Shown one piece after another: positions 41,677 to 52,200 of a stretch of 64,000 nt of DNA (position 1 is the first letter of the stretch; every line of letters starts with the position of its first letter). Both the position numbers and the translations under genes were made by a program. The notes beneath the pieces were generated by a model. It searched no databases. It saw only the letters and a program-made list of their open reading frames with translations, and was not told where the DNA came from. Source of the DNA: Rikenella sp031549665 (GTDB lineage Bacteria > Bacteroidota > Bacteroidia > Bacteroidales > Rikenellaceae); the NCBI GenBank assembly GCA_031549665.1, contig JAVBPJ010000002.1, forward strand, positions 124,001-188,000. The letters run 5' to 3'.

Positions 41677-43665
41677 TCACAGGTTGCCGACCACCCGTTT
41701 GCGCGGAATGCGGCTGCGAAGTTCCTGCGGGGTGAGGGTGATGGTTTGGCCGATGGGCTTCCGGCTGCGGAATGCGGCCACTTTCAGCCGGCTGGCGTTG
41801 AGCGGAATGGTCAATTCTTCGCTATACAGGGGGCTGTACAGGTCGGGGTTGGTGTTGTCAAAGGTGTAGCGGAGTTCGATCGCCGGATCGTTGATCTCGG
41901 ACGAGAGTTTGATGCGCAGCACGCCAGCTTCGTCCAGACGGGTGGATACGATGGGGTCGTAGATGCTGTTGGCGTGGTTGATCCCCCGGGCCTCCAGCAG
42001 CCGCAGGTGCCACTCGGTGCGGCGGACGAAATCGTCCCAGTTTTTGCCCTCCCGGGGCGACCACAGCACTTCGGAAACGGCCAGCGCGCGGGGCCAGATC
42101 ATGTATTGGGCGTGCCGGAAGGTGGGAACCGATTCGGCCCACAGGTTGCCCTGCCCGCCCAGGATCAGGTTGGGGTCGATCCCCTCGGGCAGCGGCTCGA
42201 AGGCGTACGAATCGCGCAGGCGGCACATCGAGTAGGTGTTGGGTTCTACCGAGGGGTCGCCCTGGTAGAGGTCGAGGTAGCAGTGCTGCGTGGGGGTCAT
42301 GATCACGTGGTGCCCCTGTTTGGCGGCGTCGATACCTCCCTGCATCCCGCGCCAGCTCATCACGGTGGCGTTGGGGGCGAGGCCGCCCTCCAGAATCTCG
42401 TCCCAGCCGATCAGCCGTTTGTTGTGTTTGGCCAGCAGGGTCTCCATCCCCTTGATGAAGTAGCTTTGCAGGCCGTCTTCGTTTTTCAGTCCCTTGCTGG
42501 CGATCAGCGCCTGGCAGCGCGGGCATTTCTTCCAAAAGCCCTTGAAGCACTCGTCGCCCCCCACGTGGATGTAGGGCGCGGGGAAAAGGGCGGCCACCTC
42601 CTTGACGACCTTGCTCATGAACTCGACGCTTTTGGGGTTGGCCACGCACAGCGTGTTCACGTCCTTGCCGTAGAATTTGTTCCCCACGTTCACGAACGGC
42701 GGTACGACGGCCCCGTTGCAAGCCAGTTCGGGGTAGGCGACCAGCGCGGCCAGCGAGTGTCCCGGCACGTCGATCTCGGGGATGACGGTAACGTAGCGTT
42801 GGCGGGCGTATTCGATCACCTCTTTGATCTCGGCCTGCGTGTAGAAACCGCCGTAGGTCGATTTTTCGCCCTGTTTTTGCGGTTCGACACTCCACCAGTC
42901 GCCCACGCGGGGGGCGCGCCAGGCGCTCACTTCGGTGAGCCGGGGCAGCGATTTGATCTCGATGCGCCATCCCTGGTCGTCGGTCAGGTGCCAGTGGAAG
43001 GTGTTGTATTTGTAGGCGGCCATCTGGTCGATGTAGGCCATCACCTCCTCTTTGGTGAAAAAGTGGCGGCTCACGTCGAGCATCAGCCCGCGCCACCCGA
43101 AGCGAGGCGTGTCGGTGATGAACAGTTGCGGAAGAAAGACCGCCGAAACGACGGCGGTCGTTTTATTTTGGGGCAGAGTTTCGTGAGTCAGGCTCAGCCC
43201 AACGGGGCCGGATTCGATCAGTTGCAACAGCGTCTGCACGCCGTAAAACAGGCCCGCGTTGGCGGGAGCCGTGATCCGGACGCCCTGGTCGTTCACCTGC
43301 AGGTAGTACCCTTCCGTGCCGAGCTTGAGGTTCTCTTTGGTGTCGATTTTTTCGATCCACAGGTTGGGCGATTTGGCATCGGCCACCACATTCAATCCAG
43401 GGAAGAGTTGGGCGTTTGGCCCCAAAGTGAGTTGGGCGATCCGCTCCGACAGCATGCGGACGATGGTCTCCTGTTCGGGATCTTGCAGGTTGTAGCTCAC
43501 CCGCAGGGAACCCGCAATTGTAAACTCTCCCTCGCCCATCTGCACCGAGGTGGGCCGGGGGATCAGGTTTACGGGGGAGGTTGTTTCCGCAGGGACGGTT
43601 TGGCCATTGGCGCAGCCCAGGCCGCAAACGGCCAGCAGGCAAAACAGGGCGATTTTCCGGATCAT
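41677..43665 (-). CDS. Beta-N-acetylhexosaminidase (GH20), secreted
   Basis: 662 residues with signal peptide (cleavage near CANGQ; a weak lipobox GLGC is also possible). Domains: GH20b N-terminal (about 30-165), GH20 TIM barrel (about 185-530) with FHWHLTDDQGWRIEI and the catalytic pair Asp371-Glu372 in HVGGDECFKG, and a C-terminal CHB_HEX_C-like beta domain (about 570-640, ELRYTFDNTNPD). Removes terminal GlcNAc/GalNAc by substrate-assisted catalysis, likely from host glycans or peptidoglycan-derived sugars. Downstream of folK with an ATGA overlap, so expression is tied to housekeeping genes, not a PUL. Confidence 0.94.
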   Translation of the reverse strand: MIRKIALFCLLAVCGLGCANGQTVPAETTSPVNLIPRPTSVQMGEGEFTIAGSLRVSYNLQDPEQETIVRMLSERIAQLTLGPNAQLFPGLNVVADAKSPNLWIEKIDTKENLKLGTEGYYLQVNDQGVRITAPANAGLFYGVQTLLQLIESGPVGLSLTHETLPQNKTTAVVSAVFLPQLFITDTPRFGWRGLMLDVSRHFFTKEEVMAYIDQMAAYKYNTFHWHLTDDQGWRIEIKSLPRLTEVSAWRAPRVGDWWSVEPQKQGEKSTYGGFYTQAEIKEVIEYARQRYVTVIPEIDVPGHSLAALVAYPELACNGAVVPPFVNVGNKFYGKDVNTLCVANPKSVEFMSKVVKEVAALFPAPYIHVGGDECFKGFWKKCPRCQALIASKGLKNEDGLQSYFIKGMETLLAKHNKRLIGWDEILEGGLAPNATVMSWRGMQGGIDAAKQGHHVIMTPTQHCYLDLYQGDPSVEPNTYSMCRLRDSYAFEPLPEGIDPNLILGGQGNLWAESVPTFRHAQYMIWPRALAVSEVLWSPREGKNWDDFVRRTEWHLRLLEARGINHANSIYDPIVSTRLDEAGVLRIKLSSEINDPAIELRYTFDNTNPDLYSPLYSEELTIPLNASRLKVAAFRSRKPIGQTITLTPQELRSRIPRKRVVGNL

Positions 43666-44168
43666 ATCTGTTGGGTTTTTAGGTTGTGTAGTAACTCCAT
43701 TATGTTTTTGCGCAGGATTGGGTGGCAATAATCCGGCGCTATTTCGGCCAGTGGTTCCAGCGCGAACAGCCGCTGGTGCATGCGGGGATGGGGGATGGTC
43801 AGCCGGGGGGTGTCGATCACCCGGTCGTCGTAAAAAAGAATGTCGATGTCGAGGGTCCGGTCGCGGTAGTTCCGTGCGCCGTCGGGGCCGTATTCCCTCG
43901 CGTGTTCGGGGCGGCCGAGCCGGCGTTCGATCCGCTGGAGCGCGTCGAGCAGGGCTTCGGGCGCAAGGGCGGTTTTTACCCGCAGGGCCTGGTTCAGGAA
44001 GGGGGTTGCTCCCTCCTGCTCGGCGAAGTTCCCTTCGGGCGCGGTTTCGAGGCAGGCTGAGGCCTGCTCTACGGAACCCACCTCGCGGGCGATGGCCTGG
44101 CGGGCCTGCTCCAGCCACCCGGCCCGATCGCCGAGGTTGCTACCCAGCAGCAAGACGGCTTCGTGCAT
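43662..44168 (-). CDS. folK: 2-amino-4-hydroxy-6-hydroxymethyldihydropteridine pyrophosphokinase
   Basis: 168 residues: LLLGSNLGDRAGWLEQA start, TPFLNQALRVKT, RDRTLDIDILFYDD (Mg-binding Asp pair) and IPHPRMHQRLFALEPLAEI. Transfers pyrophosphate from ATP in folate synthesis. Overlaps holB by 29 bases and GH20 by 4. Confidence 0.95.
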   Translation of the reverse strand: MHEAVLLLGSNLGDRAGWLEQARQAIAREVGSVEQASACLETAPEGNFAEQEGATPFLNQALRVKTALAPEALLDALQRIERRLGRPEHAREYGPDGARNYRDRTLDIDILFYDDRVIDTPRLTIPHPRMHQRLFALEPLAEIAPDYCHPILRKNIMELLHNLKTQQI

Positions 44169-45315
44169 GGCCGAGGATTTTTGAAAGGGTCATCGCAAAA
44201 TGGGTGAACAGAATGCGCGGATTGCCGTTCTGTCGGATTTGGGCCAGCAACAGCTCGAACTCCCGCACAAACGCCTCGAGAGTCAGGTGGTTGACGTAGG
44301 GGGCGAAGTTGCGGCAGAAAGCCTCCCGCGAGGGATCGGCGTAGCTGAGCCGCTCCAGGCCGATGCCCGTCAGGTAGCACTCCCGCAGGATGCCCAGTCC
44401 GGCGATGCAGAACTGTTTTTGATTTTCGCGTCCCAGCGGGGCCATCTCCTCGGCCCAGTCGAACAGATCCAGGTATTTTTGGCTGTAACAGAGCCGCATC
44501 AGGGCGATGAAACGCTCCTGGTGTTCGGCGGCGCTCCCCTCGGCGTCGATGGCCAGCGATAGGGCTTCGCTCCAGCTCCCCTGCGACAGGTGGGCCAGTT
44601 GGGCGGCGCGTTCGGGGGCCGTCCCGAGGCGTTGTATCAGGGCCTCGGCCACGGTTTGTTCGGGCAGCGCGGCCAGCGAGATTATTTGGGTGCGGGAGCG
44701 CACGGTGGCTAGAATTTTTTCCGGTTCGACGCTCACCAGCAAAAAAAGCGTGTTGGGCGGCGGCTCTTCGATCAGTTTGAGCAATGTGTTGGCGGCGGCC
44801 TCCTGAAGTCGTTCCGGCAGCCAGACGACGGCCATTTTGTACCCCCCCTCGAACGACTTGAACCCCATTTGCCGCACCAGCTCGTTGGCTTCGGTTTTGT
44901 TGATGTTTCCCTGCTGATTTTCGATGCCCAGGGTGCGGTACCAGGCCTGCTCGGTGAGGTATCCGCCCGTGGCGGGGATCGCCTCGCGCCACAGGTGCAG
45001 GAACTGTTCGCTGCGCGGCTTGTCGTCGGCGCGGCCGGTGGTAACGGCCTCTTTCGAGGCGTTGACCGGGTAAATGTAGTGGCAGTCGGGATGTTCGAAG
45101 CGTTGCATCCGGTAACATTCGGGACACTCGCCGCACGCATCGCCCTGTTTTGGCGAGCGGCAGTACAGGTACTGCGCAAAGGCCAGCGCAAGGGACAATC
45201 CGCCGACTCCCTCGGCTCCCGTGAACAGCAGGGCGTGGCCCACGCGTCCCTGTCGGGCCATGTGCAGGAGCTGCTCTTTGACAGTGTCTTGTCCGATTAT
45301 TTCGCTGAAAAGCAT
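44140..45315 (-). CDS. holB: DNA polymerase III delta' subunit
   Basis: 391 residues: FSEIIGQDTVKEQLLHM, zinc-module cysteines Cys52, Cys61, Cys64 and Cys67 (CGECPEC), and AAA+ fold motifs through LLKLIEEPPPNTLFLLVS and RSRTQIISL. The P-loop reads GAEGVGGLS (33-41): the Walker A lysine is Gly39, so it cannot bind ATP normally, as in E. coli delta'. Stator of the clamp loader. ATG 45315 is the family start and fits the divergent promoter with asnS. Confidence 0.92.
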   Translation of the reverse strand: MLFSEIIGQDTVKEQLLHMARQGRVGHALLFTGAEGVGGLSLALAFAQYLYCRSPKQGDACGECPECYRMQRFEHPDCHYIYPVNASKEAVTTGRADDKPRSEQFLHLWREAIPATGGYLTEQAWYRTLGIENQQGNINKTEANELVRQMGFKSFEGGYKMAVVWLPERLQEAAANTLLKLIEEPPPNTLFLLVSVEPEKILATVRSRTQIISLAALPEQTVAEALIQRLGTAPERAAQLAHLSQGSWSEALSLAIDAEGSAAEHQERFIALMRLCYSQKYLDLFDWAEEMAPLGRENQKQFCIAGLGILRECYLTGIGLERLSYADPSREAFCRNFAPYVNHLTLEAFVREFELLLAQIRQNGNPRILFTHFAMTLSKILGHARSRLAAG

Positions 45316-45337
45316 GGAGGTAAAAAAACCGCGACAA

Positions 45338-45365
45338 CGAAGATAGTGTTTTTTTCGTATCTTCG
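45338..45365. promoter_or_regulatory. Divergent promoter module, holB / asnS
   Basis: TATCTTCG occurs on the minus strand (45338-45345) and again on the plus strand (45358-45365), exactly 12 bp apart, pointing outward. No TTG at -33 for either. Predicted starts lie about 16 bases before holB and 27 before asnS. Same layout as 34085-34113 and 63095-63122. Confidence 0.55.
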
Positions 45366-45397
45366 CAGTATAAAAGCCACTGTTGCGGACAGATAAA

Positions 45398-46792
45398 ATG
45401 AGAAAAAGACAAAGAATCGTAGACCTTTTGCGCGCGAACGACGTACATCCGGGCGAGGTAACCATCCAGGGATGGGTGCGTACCAAGCGGGGAAATAAGA
45501 ACGTAGCCTTTTTGGCCCTGAACGACGGTTCGACGATTCATAACATACAGGTGGTGGTTGAGGTGGCCTCGTTCGACGAGGAACAACTCAAGGCGATCAC
45601 CACGGGTTCGTGCGTGAAAGTGTCGGGCCGCCTGGTTGCCTCGCCGGGAGCCGAGCAGCCGGTCGAGATACAGGCTTCGTCCATCGTCCTGCACGGCGGC
45701 GCCGACCCCGAAATTTACCCCCTGCAAAAAAAGGGACACACCCTCGAATTCCTGCGCGAAATCGCCCACCTGCGCCCGCGCACCAATACTTTCGGAGCCA
45801 TTTTCCGCATCCGCCACGCCATGGCGTTCGCCATTCATAAGTATTTCAACGACAACGGGTTCTACTACTGGCACTCGCCGATCATCACCGGATCGGACGC
45901 CGAGGGCGCCGGAGCCATGTTCTCGGTAACGACCCTCGACCCGGAGAACCTGCCCCGCACCGAACAGGGCGGCATCGACCACGCGCAGGATTTCTTCGGC
46001 CGCTCCACCAACCTCACCGTTTCGGGCCAGCTCGAAGGCGAATTGGGAGCGATGGCCCTGGGGCGCATCTACACGTTCGGCCCCACTTTCCGCGCCGAAA
46101 ATTCGAACACCCCACGCCACCTGGCCGAGTTTTGGATGATCGAACCCGAAATGGCCTTTTACGAGATTGCCGACAACATGGATCTGGCCGAGGATTTCCT
46201 CAAGTTCCTGATCGGCTACGCGCTGGAACATTGCGCCGCCGACCTGGCCTTTCTCGAAAAAATGTACGACCCGGAGTTGACCTCCCGCCTGCGTTTCGTC
46301 CTCGACAATCCGTTCGTGCGGCTCGACTACACCGAGGGGATCGATATCCTGATGAAATCGGGCAAAAAGTTCGAATTCCCGGTCAGCTGGGGGCTCGACC
46401 TGCAAAGCGAACACGAACGCTACCTGGTGGAGGAACACTTCCGCCGGCCGGTGATCCTGACCAACTACCCCAAACAGATCAAGGCGTTCTACATGAAGCA
46501 GAACGACGACGGAAAAACCGTCCGCGCCATGGACGTGCTGTTCCCCAAGATTGGCGAAATCATCGGCGGGTCGGAACGCGAAGAAAACTACGACCGCCTG
46601 CTTGCCCGGATGCGCGAAATGGACGTTCCCGCCGAATCGATGCAGTGGTACCTCGACACGCGCCGCTTCGGCACGGCCCCCCACAGCGGGTTCGGCCTGG
46701 GCTTCGAGCGGCTGATCCTGTTCATTACCGGCATGGCTAACATCCGGGACGTGATCCCCTTCCCCCGAACGCCCAAGAACGCTGAATTTTAA
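45398..46792 (+). CDS. asnS: Asparaginyl-tRNA synthetase
   Basis: 464 residues. N-terminal OB fold (VTIQGWVRTKRGNKNVAF), class II core with motif 1 region, motif 2 FRAENSNTPRHLAEFWMIEPE and motif 3 GFGLGFERLILF. The HLAEFWMIEPEMAF motif marks AsnRS rather than AspRS. ATG 45398 preferred to an earlier TTG (45383). Followed after 37 bases by rpoN. Confidence 0.96.
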   Translation: MRKRQRIVDLLRANDVHPGEVTIQGWVRTKRGNKNVAFLALNDGSTIHNIQVVVEVASFDEEQLKAITTGSCVKVSGRLVASPGAEQPVEIQASSIVLHGGADPEIYPLQKKGHTLEFLREIAHLRPRTNTFGAIFRIRHAMAFAIHKYFNDNGFYYWHSPIITGSDAEGAGAMFSVTTLDPENLPRTEQGGIDHAQDFFGRSTNLTVSGQLEGELGAMALGRIYTFGPTFRAENSNTPRHLAEFWMIEPEMAFYEIADNMDLAEDFLKFLIGYALEHCAADLAFLEKMYDPELTSRLRFVLDNPFVRLDYTEGIDILMKSGKKFEFPVSWGLDLQSEHERYLVEEHFRRPVILTNYPKQIKAFYMKQNDDGKTVRAMDVLFPKIGEIIGGSEREENYDRLLARMREMDVPAESMQWYLDTRRFGTAPHSGFGLGFERLILFITGMANIRDVIPFPRTPKNAEF

Positions 46793-46829
46793 AGGGGAAG
46801 AAAAGTATTTATTAAGTACTCGCACAAGA

Positions 46830-48251
46830 ATGGCCCTTATCTCGCAAGGTCTCGAACAAAAGCTGCAACAACGGCTCTCTCCCCAGCAAATACAGGGGAT
46901 CAAGCTGTTGGAGCTGCCCACCATTCAGTTGGAGCAGCGCATCAAGCAGGAGCTTGAGGAGAACCCCATGCTCGAAGAGGAGATCAAAGAGCGGGACGAG
47001 ACCGATACGGGCGACCTCTCCCTGGAGGAATACATCCGCAGCGAAGAGAGCGCGGCGTCGTACAAACTCCGCGCCAACAACAGCTCGAAAGACGACGAGC
47101 GGCGCGCTCCCACCCTGCCGCAACACACCACCCTGCAAGATTTTCTGATCGAGCAACTGTCGTACTACGACCTCACTCCCACCGAACGCAACGTGGCCCT
47201 GTTCATTATCGGCACGCTCGACGACGACGGCTACCTGCGCCGCCCCACCGAATCGATCACCGACGATTTGGCCTTTACTCAGGGCATTTCGGTTACCGAC
47301 GAACTGGTCGATAAGGTGATCTCGGTGATCCAGGACCTTGATCCGGCGGGCATCGGCGCGCGAAACCTCAGCGAGTGCCTGGTGATCCAACTGCGCGCCC
47401 TGCGCGGCCAGGGTTCCGCCAGCCGGTTGGCCATCGAAATTCTGACCAATCACTACGACGCGTTCGTTAAAAAACATTACGAACGGCTGATGTACAAGCT
47501 CAACGTGTCGGAGGACCAGTTCCGCGACGCGCTTGAGGAGATCATGCGCCTGAATCCGAAACCCACCAACGGATACACCGAAGAGGCCGCCGCCGCTTCG
47601 CCCACAGTGATCCCCGACTTCATCCTCGACTACCACAACGGTACGTTCGACCTGCAGCTCACCTCGCGCGGGATCCCCGAACTGAAAATCAACAACAGCT
47701 ACCTGAAAATGGCCGAAAAGGCCCTCAGCGAATCGGGAAAAAGCGACTCGGACAAAGAGGCCCTCCAGTTCATCAAACAAAAGATCGGTGCGGCCCGCTG
47801 GTTCATATCGGCCATCAAACAACGGCAGGAAACCCTGATGAAAACCATGCGGGCGATCCTCAATTTCCAGTACGACTACTTCATCGAGGGCGAGGAGTCG
47901 TTGCTGCGCCCGATGATCCTCAAGGACATTGCCGATGTTACGGGATTCGACATCTCGACCATCTCGCGGGTGGTGAACAGCAAGTACATACAAACCCACT
48001 TCGGGGTATTCATGTTGAAATACTTCTTCTCGGAGGGGCTCCTCACCGACAGCGGAGAGGAGGTCTCGACCCGCGAGATCAAACGAATCCTCGAGGAAGC
48101 GATCAACAGCGAGAACAAACGGGAACCCCTCACCGACGAAGCGTTGATGGAGACCCTCACAGGTCAGGGTTATCAAATTGCCCGCCGAACCGTGGCTAAA
48201 TACCGCGAAATGCTGGGCATCCCCACCTCGCGCCTGCGCAAAGAGTTGTAG
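46830..48251 (+). CDS. rpoN: RNA polymerase sigma-54 factor
   Basis: 473 residues: Gln/Leu-rich region I (ALISQGLEQKLQQRLSPQQ), acidic region II, core-binding domain, and C-terminal HTH with the RpoN box ARRTVAKYRE near the end. Transcribes genes that need bacterial enhancer-binding proteins. Starts 37 bases after asnS; a strong bidirectional terminator follows. No enhancer-binding protein gene is in this window. Confidence 0.96.
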   Translation: MALISQGLEQKLQQRLSPQQIQGIKLLELPTIQLEQRIKQELEENPMLEEEIKERDETDTGDLSLEEYIRSEESAASYKLRANNSSKDDERRAPTLPQHTTLQDFLIEQLSYYDLTPTERNVALFIIGTLDDDGYLRRPTESITDDLAFTQGISVTDELVDKVISVIQDLDPAGIGARNLSECLVIQLRALRGQGSASRLAIEILTNHYDAFVKKHYERLMYKLNVSEDQFRDALEEIMRLNPKPTNGYTEEAAAASPTVIPDFILDYHNGTFDLQLTSRGIPELKINNSYLKMAEKALSESGKSDSDKEALQFIKQKIGAARWFISAIKQRQETLMKTMRAILNFQYDYFIEGEESLLRPMILKDIADVTGFDISTISRVVNSKYIQTHFGVFMLKYFFSEGLLTDSGEEVSTREIKRILEEAINSENKREPLTDEALMETLTGQGYQIARRTVAKYREMLGIPTSRLRKEL

Positions 48252-48276
48252 CACGCTTTGCGCCGAGTCGAAAAAT

Positions 48277-48312
48277 AAAAAGCTCCCCGACGTTCATGCC
48301 GGGGAGCTTTTT
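48277..48312. terminator. Bidirectional terminator, rpoN / HAD gene
   Basis: 13-bp stem (48277-48289 with 48300-48312) whose arms begin and end in A5/T5, giving T runs on both strands. Lies between convergent genes. Confidence 0.9.
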
Positions 48313-48375
48313 GTTGGACTGTGTTTGTTCCGGGAAGTATCCTTTGGTCGAGCCTTGCCGGAGTGCGGCGGGGAA

Positions 48376-49212
48376 TCAATCGATCCGGTACTCCTCGCGG
48401 ATTTGCTTGAGGCGGCGGTCGGCGACGATTTTGTGAAGGACGGCTTTCACGATGTCGTCGATGCGCCCCCCCTCCGAGTAGTCGGCCGGGGCTACGAAGT
48501 TGACTCGGTGGTCGTCGACCAGCCGCCGGAGCGACTGCCCGATGGCGCGATCCTCGGGGTTGTGGACGGCGATCGAGTGTCCCTGCTTCTCCTTGATCAG
48601 GCGCATGCAGGGGATGTCGGTTGTCCCGTCGCCCAGGTAGATCATGTGCCGGAAGGCCACGTGCTGGTCTTTTTCGGGAACGTAGCGGTTCACCTCGGTC
48701 GAGTCGTACACGTTGTCGATCCCTTTGCAGATCTTGAAAATGAATTGCGTCTTGTTGGTGTAGTTCACCGCCACGCCGGGCCATTCGGCCACCCCGTCCA
48801 CGTTGTAGAGGAACGAACTGGCGAAAATCTTTTTGAAGTGGTGCGCGATGGGCGATCCCTCGATCATCTCCTTGATTCCCGACGAGTTGACGTAGTGTTC
48901 GATCGTAATGCCCAGCGAGGCCCCGTAGCGGTCGATGCGGTCGAACCACTGCTCGACCCCCGGGTAGAGCGGCACCTTGGCCCCGAACCGGCGGAACGAC
49001 TCGCGGCTGAGCGACACTTGGTTGCTTTGGGCCTGGCGGATCATCAGGTTCATGTAGGTGAGTACCGAATCGACGTCCTGCTCTTTGGCGCGTCCCTCGC
49101 ATTCGGCCCAAAAGGCGCTCTTCTCCTTGCCCACGGCGGGGATGAAGTCGTACTCCTGCATGTTGCCGGGCGAAAGGGTGCCGTCGAAGTCGTAGATCAG
49201 TGCGACAATCAT
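48376..49212 (-). CDS. HAD-superfamily phosphatase
   Basis: 278 residues. Motif I DFDGTLS with nucleophile Asp8 and Asp10, motif II HYVNSSGIKEM, motif IV GDGTTDIPCM. Cap region between motifs I and II is helical (C1-type, about 20-90). Substrate unknown; cytosolic. It lies 62 bases after the glycogen synthase/phosphorylase gene on the same strand, so a role in sugar-phosphate turnover is possible but unproven. Confidence 0.85.
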   Translation of the reverse strand: MIVALIYDFDGTLSPGNMQEYDFIPAVGKEKSAFWAECEGRAKEQDVDSVLTYMNLMIRQAQSNQVSLSRESFRRFGAKVPLYPGVEQWFDRIDRYGASLGITIEHYVNSSGIKEMIEGSPIAHHFKKIFASSFLYNVDGVAEWPGVAVNYTNKTQFIFKICKGIDNVYDSTEVNRYVPEKDQHVAFRHMIYLGDGTTDIPCMRLIKEKQGHSIAVHNPEDRAIGQSLRRLVDDHRVNFVAPADYSEGGRIDDIVKAVLHKIVADRRLKQIREEYRID

Positions 49213-49274
49213 TGTTTCTGAGGTCGGTTATTCGGTTCGGAGTCTGTTTCCTGTCGAGCGCGGGAGCTTGTCGG

Positions 49275-52200
49275 CTATACCCATTTCACCAACGCGAAGT
49301 CCATTCGGTGCGGCAGTTTCGAGTTTTTGGCGTACACCCGTATCGCCGCATCAAAGGCCCCGCTGTACTGCGGAATCGTTTCCAGGCGGTAAAGGGCGAT
49401 GCGCCCTTCGAGGCTGGTTTGCCGGAAGGGGCGTATGGCGCGGATCCGGACGGGTTTCCCCTCGACCACCTGTTCGGCGACAACCAGCTCGACCCCGATG
49501 TCTTCGGGGAGCAGGCCGTCGATGTCGACCTCCACTTCGAGGTTGTAGTGTCCGCCCAGCTTCACGGCCGAGTGGGCAATGTCGTACTGTTTGAAGTCGA
49601 CCACGCTGACTTTGTCCCACGAGCGGCTCACGCGGCGTTTCCAGGCGGCGATTTCGCGGGCCTCGGCAAAGTCGTTGGCCACCACCTGCCGGTTGCGTTC
49701 GAAGAGCTTGTAGTAGAAGCGGTCTTCGTAATCCTGCATCATGCGGTTGGTGGTGAAGTTCGAGGCGACTTCGGCGATGCAGCGCTTGACGGTGGCCACC
49801 CATTCCGAGGGAACGTTGTCGCTGTTGCGCTGGTAGTAGAGCGGGGCGATCTGCTCTTCGAGGATGTTGTAGATCAACTCGGCGTCGATCTCGTCCTGGA
49901 AACGGGGATCGTCGAAAGTGCTTTCCAGCGGGAGCGACCAGCCGGCCCCTTCCTTGTAGCCTTCGACCCACCAGCCGTCCAGTACCGAGAAGTGCATCAC
50001 GCCGTTCATCACGGCTTTTTCGCCCGAGGTGCCGGAGGCTTCCAGCGGGCGGGTGGGGGTGTTCATCCAAATGTCGACCCCTTGCACCATGCGGCGGGCC
50101 AGCTCCATGTCGTAGTTTTGCAGGAAGATGATCTTGCCGAGGAATTGGGGCATTTTCGACACCTCGACAATCCGTTTGATGAGGTCCTGTCCCGCTTTGT
50201 CGGCGGGGTGCGCCTTGCCCGCAAAGACAAACTGCACGGGCCGTTCGGGGTTGTTGACAATGCGCGCCAGCCGCTCCATGTTGGTGAAGAGCAGGTGGGC
50301 CCGCTTGTAGGTGGCGAAACGGCGGGCGAACCCGATCGTCAGCACGTCGTTTTTCAACGAATCCTGCACCTGCACCAGTTGGCGGGGCGAGTCGAAACGG
50401 AACTGCACGGGATCGGCCAGCCGGCGGCGGATCTGCTTCATCAGTCGCTCCTTGAGGTAGAGACGGGCGTCCCACAGTTCGGCGTCGTCCATGGTGTAGA
50501 TCTTCTCCCAGTTGACCTTCGAGTAGTCGCCGTTGCGGAAGGCTTCGCCAAAGTGGCGGTAGTACATGTCCTTGAGGCGTGTGGCGGCCCAGGTGGGGAA
50601 GTGTACGCCGTTGGTCACGTAGCCGATGTGGAGTTCGCAGGGGAGGTAGCCGGGCCACATGGGGGCGAGGATGTCTTTGCTCACCTCGCCGTGCAGCCAG
50701 CTTACGCCGTTCACCTCTTGAGACAGGTTCGAGGCCAGAACGCTCATCGAGAATTTTTCGCCGGGATCGTTCGGACGGGTCTTGCCCAGGTTGATGAACT
50801 GGTCCCAGGTGATTTTCAGCCGGTCGGGATAGTGCGACATGTACTGACGGATCATGTCTTCGGGGAAAGCGTCGTGTCCGGCCGGAACGGGAGTGTGGGT
50901 GGTGAAGAGCGAGGAGCTGCGTACCACCTCGAGGGCTTCGCTGAAACTCAGGTCGTTCCGGTCGATGGTATTGTGCATCCGTTCCAGCCCCATGAAGGCG
51001 GCGTGCCCTTCGTTGCAGTGGCAAACGTCGTTTTCGATGCCGAGCGCGGCCAGCAGGCGGACTCCGCCTACGCCGAGCAGCATCTCCTGTTTGAGGCGGT
51101 TTTCCCAGTTGCCGCCGTACAGGTGGTGGGTTACGCTGCGATCCTCTTCGAGGTTGAGTTCGTGGTCGGCGTCCATCAGGTAGAGCGGGGTGCGGCCTAC
51201 GTCGCAACGCCACAGGCGGGCGACGATGGAGCGGCCGGGGAAGTTGACCGACACGGTGGTCCAATTCCCGGCTTCGTCGCGCACGGGGCTGATGGGCAGT
51301 TTGAAGAAGTTCTGGGCCTCGTAGCTGGCTTCCTGATCGCCCGACGCGGAGAGGCGCTGCGTGAAATATCCGTAGCGGTAGAGCAGCCCGACGGCTACCA
51401 TGGGCACGTTTTTGTCGCTCGACTCCTTGAGGTAATCGCCGGCGAGGATACCCAGGCCTCCCGAATAGATTTTCAGGGAGTGGTGCAGCCCGTACTCCAT
51501 CGAGAAGTAGGCGATGCGGGGTTGCCCTTCGGCGGGCTTTTCGGCCATGTAGGCCTGAAACACGTGGTAAACGGCGTCCAGTTCCTGCAGGAAGGATTGG
51601 TTTTCAGCCAGTTCCTTGAGTTTTGGCAGGTCGAGCCGGTCGAGCAGGGCGATGGGGTTTCGCTCTACCTCGGCCCACAGTTCGGGATCGATCGATTCGA
51701 AGAGCCTGCGGGCGGGGTCGTACCACGACCACCAAAGATTGCGGGTCAGCTCTTCGAGGATGTGGAGCCGCTCCGGCATGGTGCGCTCAATCATCAGCCG
51801 CGTCCAACGGGGCTTGGTGTCGAGGGCCAGTTGCTGGTGGACGTAGTTGAGCTGTTCGTGAATGGTTCCGCCTCCTTCGGTGTAGGCGCGGGCCACCCGG
51901 TTGGCGGTTTGCTCGATGGCGTGGTCGTACAGATCGAGGTAGTGGTCGTACAGGTTACTCCACAGGGCGGTGGTCGAGATCTGGCGGGCCGCCTCGCGCT
52001 CTGCCTGCATCTGATCCGGGGTCATGTTGGCGTAGCGGGTAACGGTGGCCGCGATGGCTGCCGTTACTTCGGGGCTGTTGAAGTCGTTGCGGTTCACTAC
52101 CGTTACCCCCTGATGGGTTCCGGCGCTGTAACGTTCCACCCACAGACCGAATCCGGCAAGGTTGGTGGTTACGGTCGGCACCGAGAAGGCGATGCTCTCC

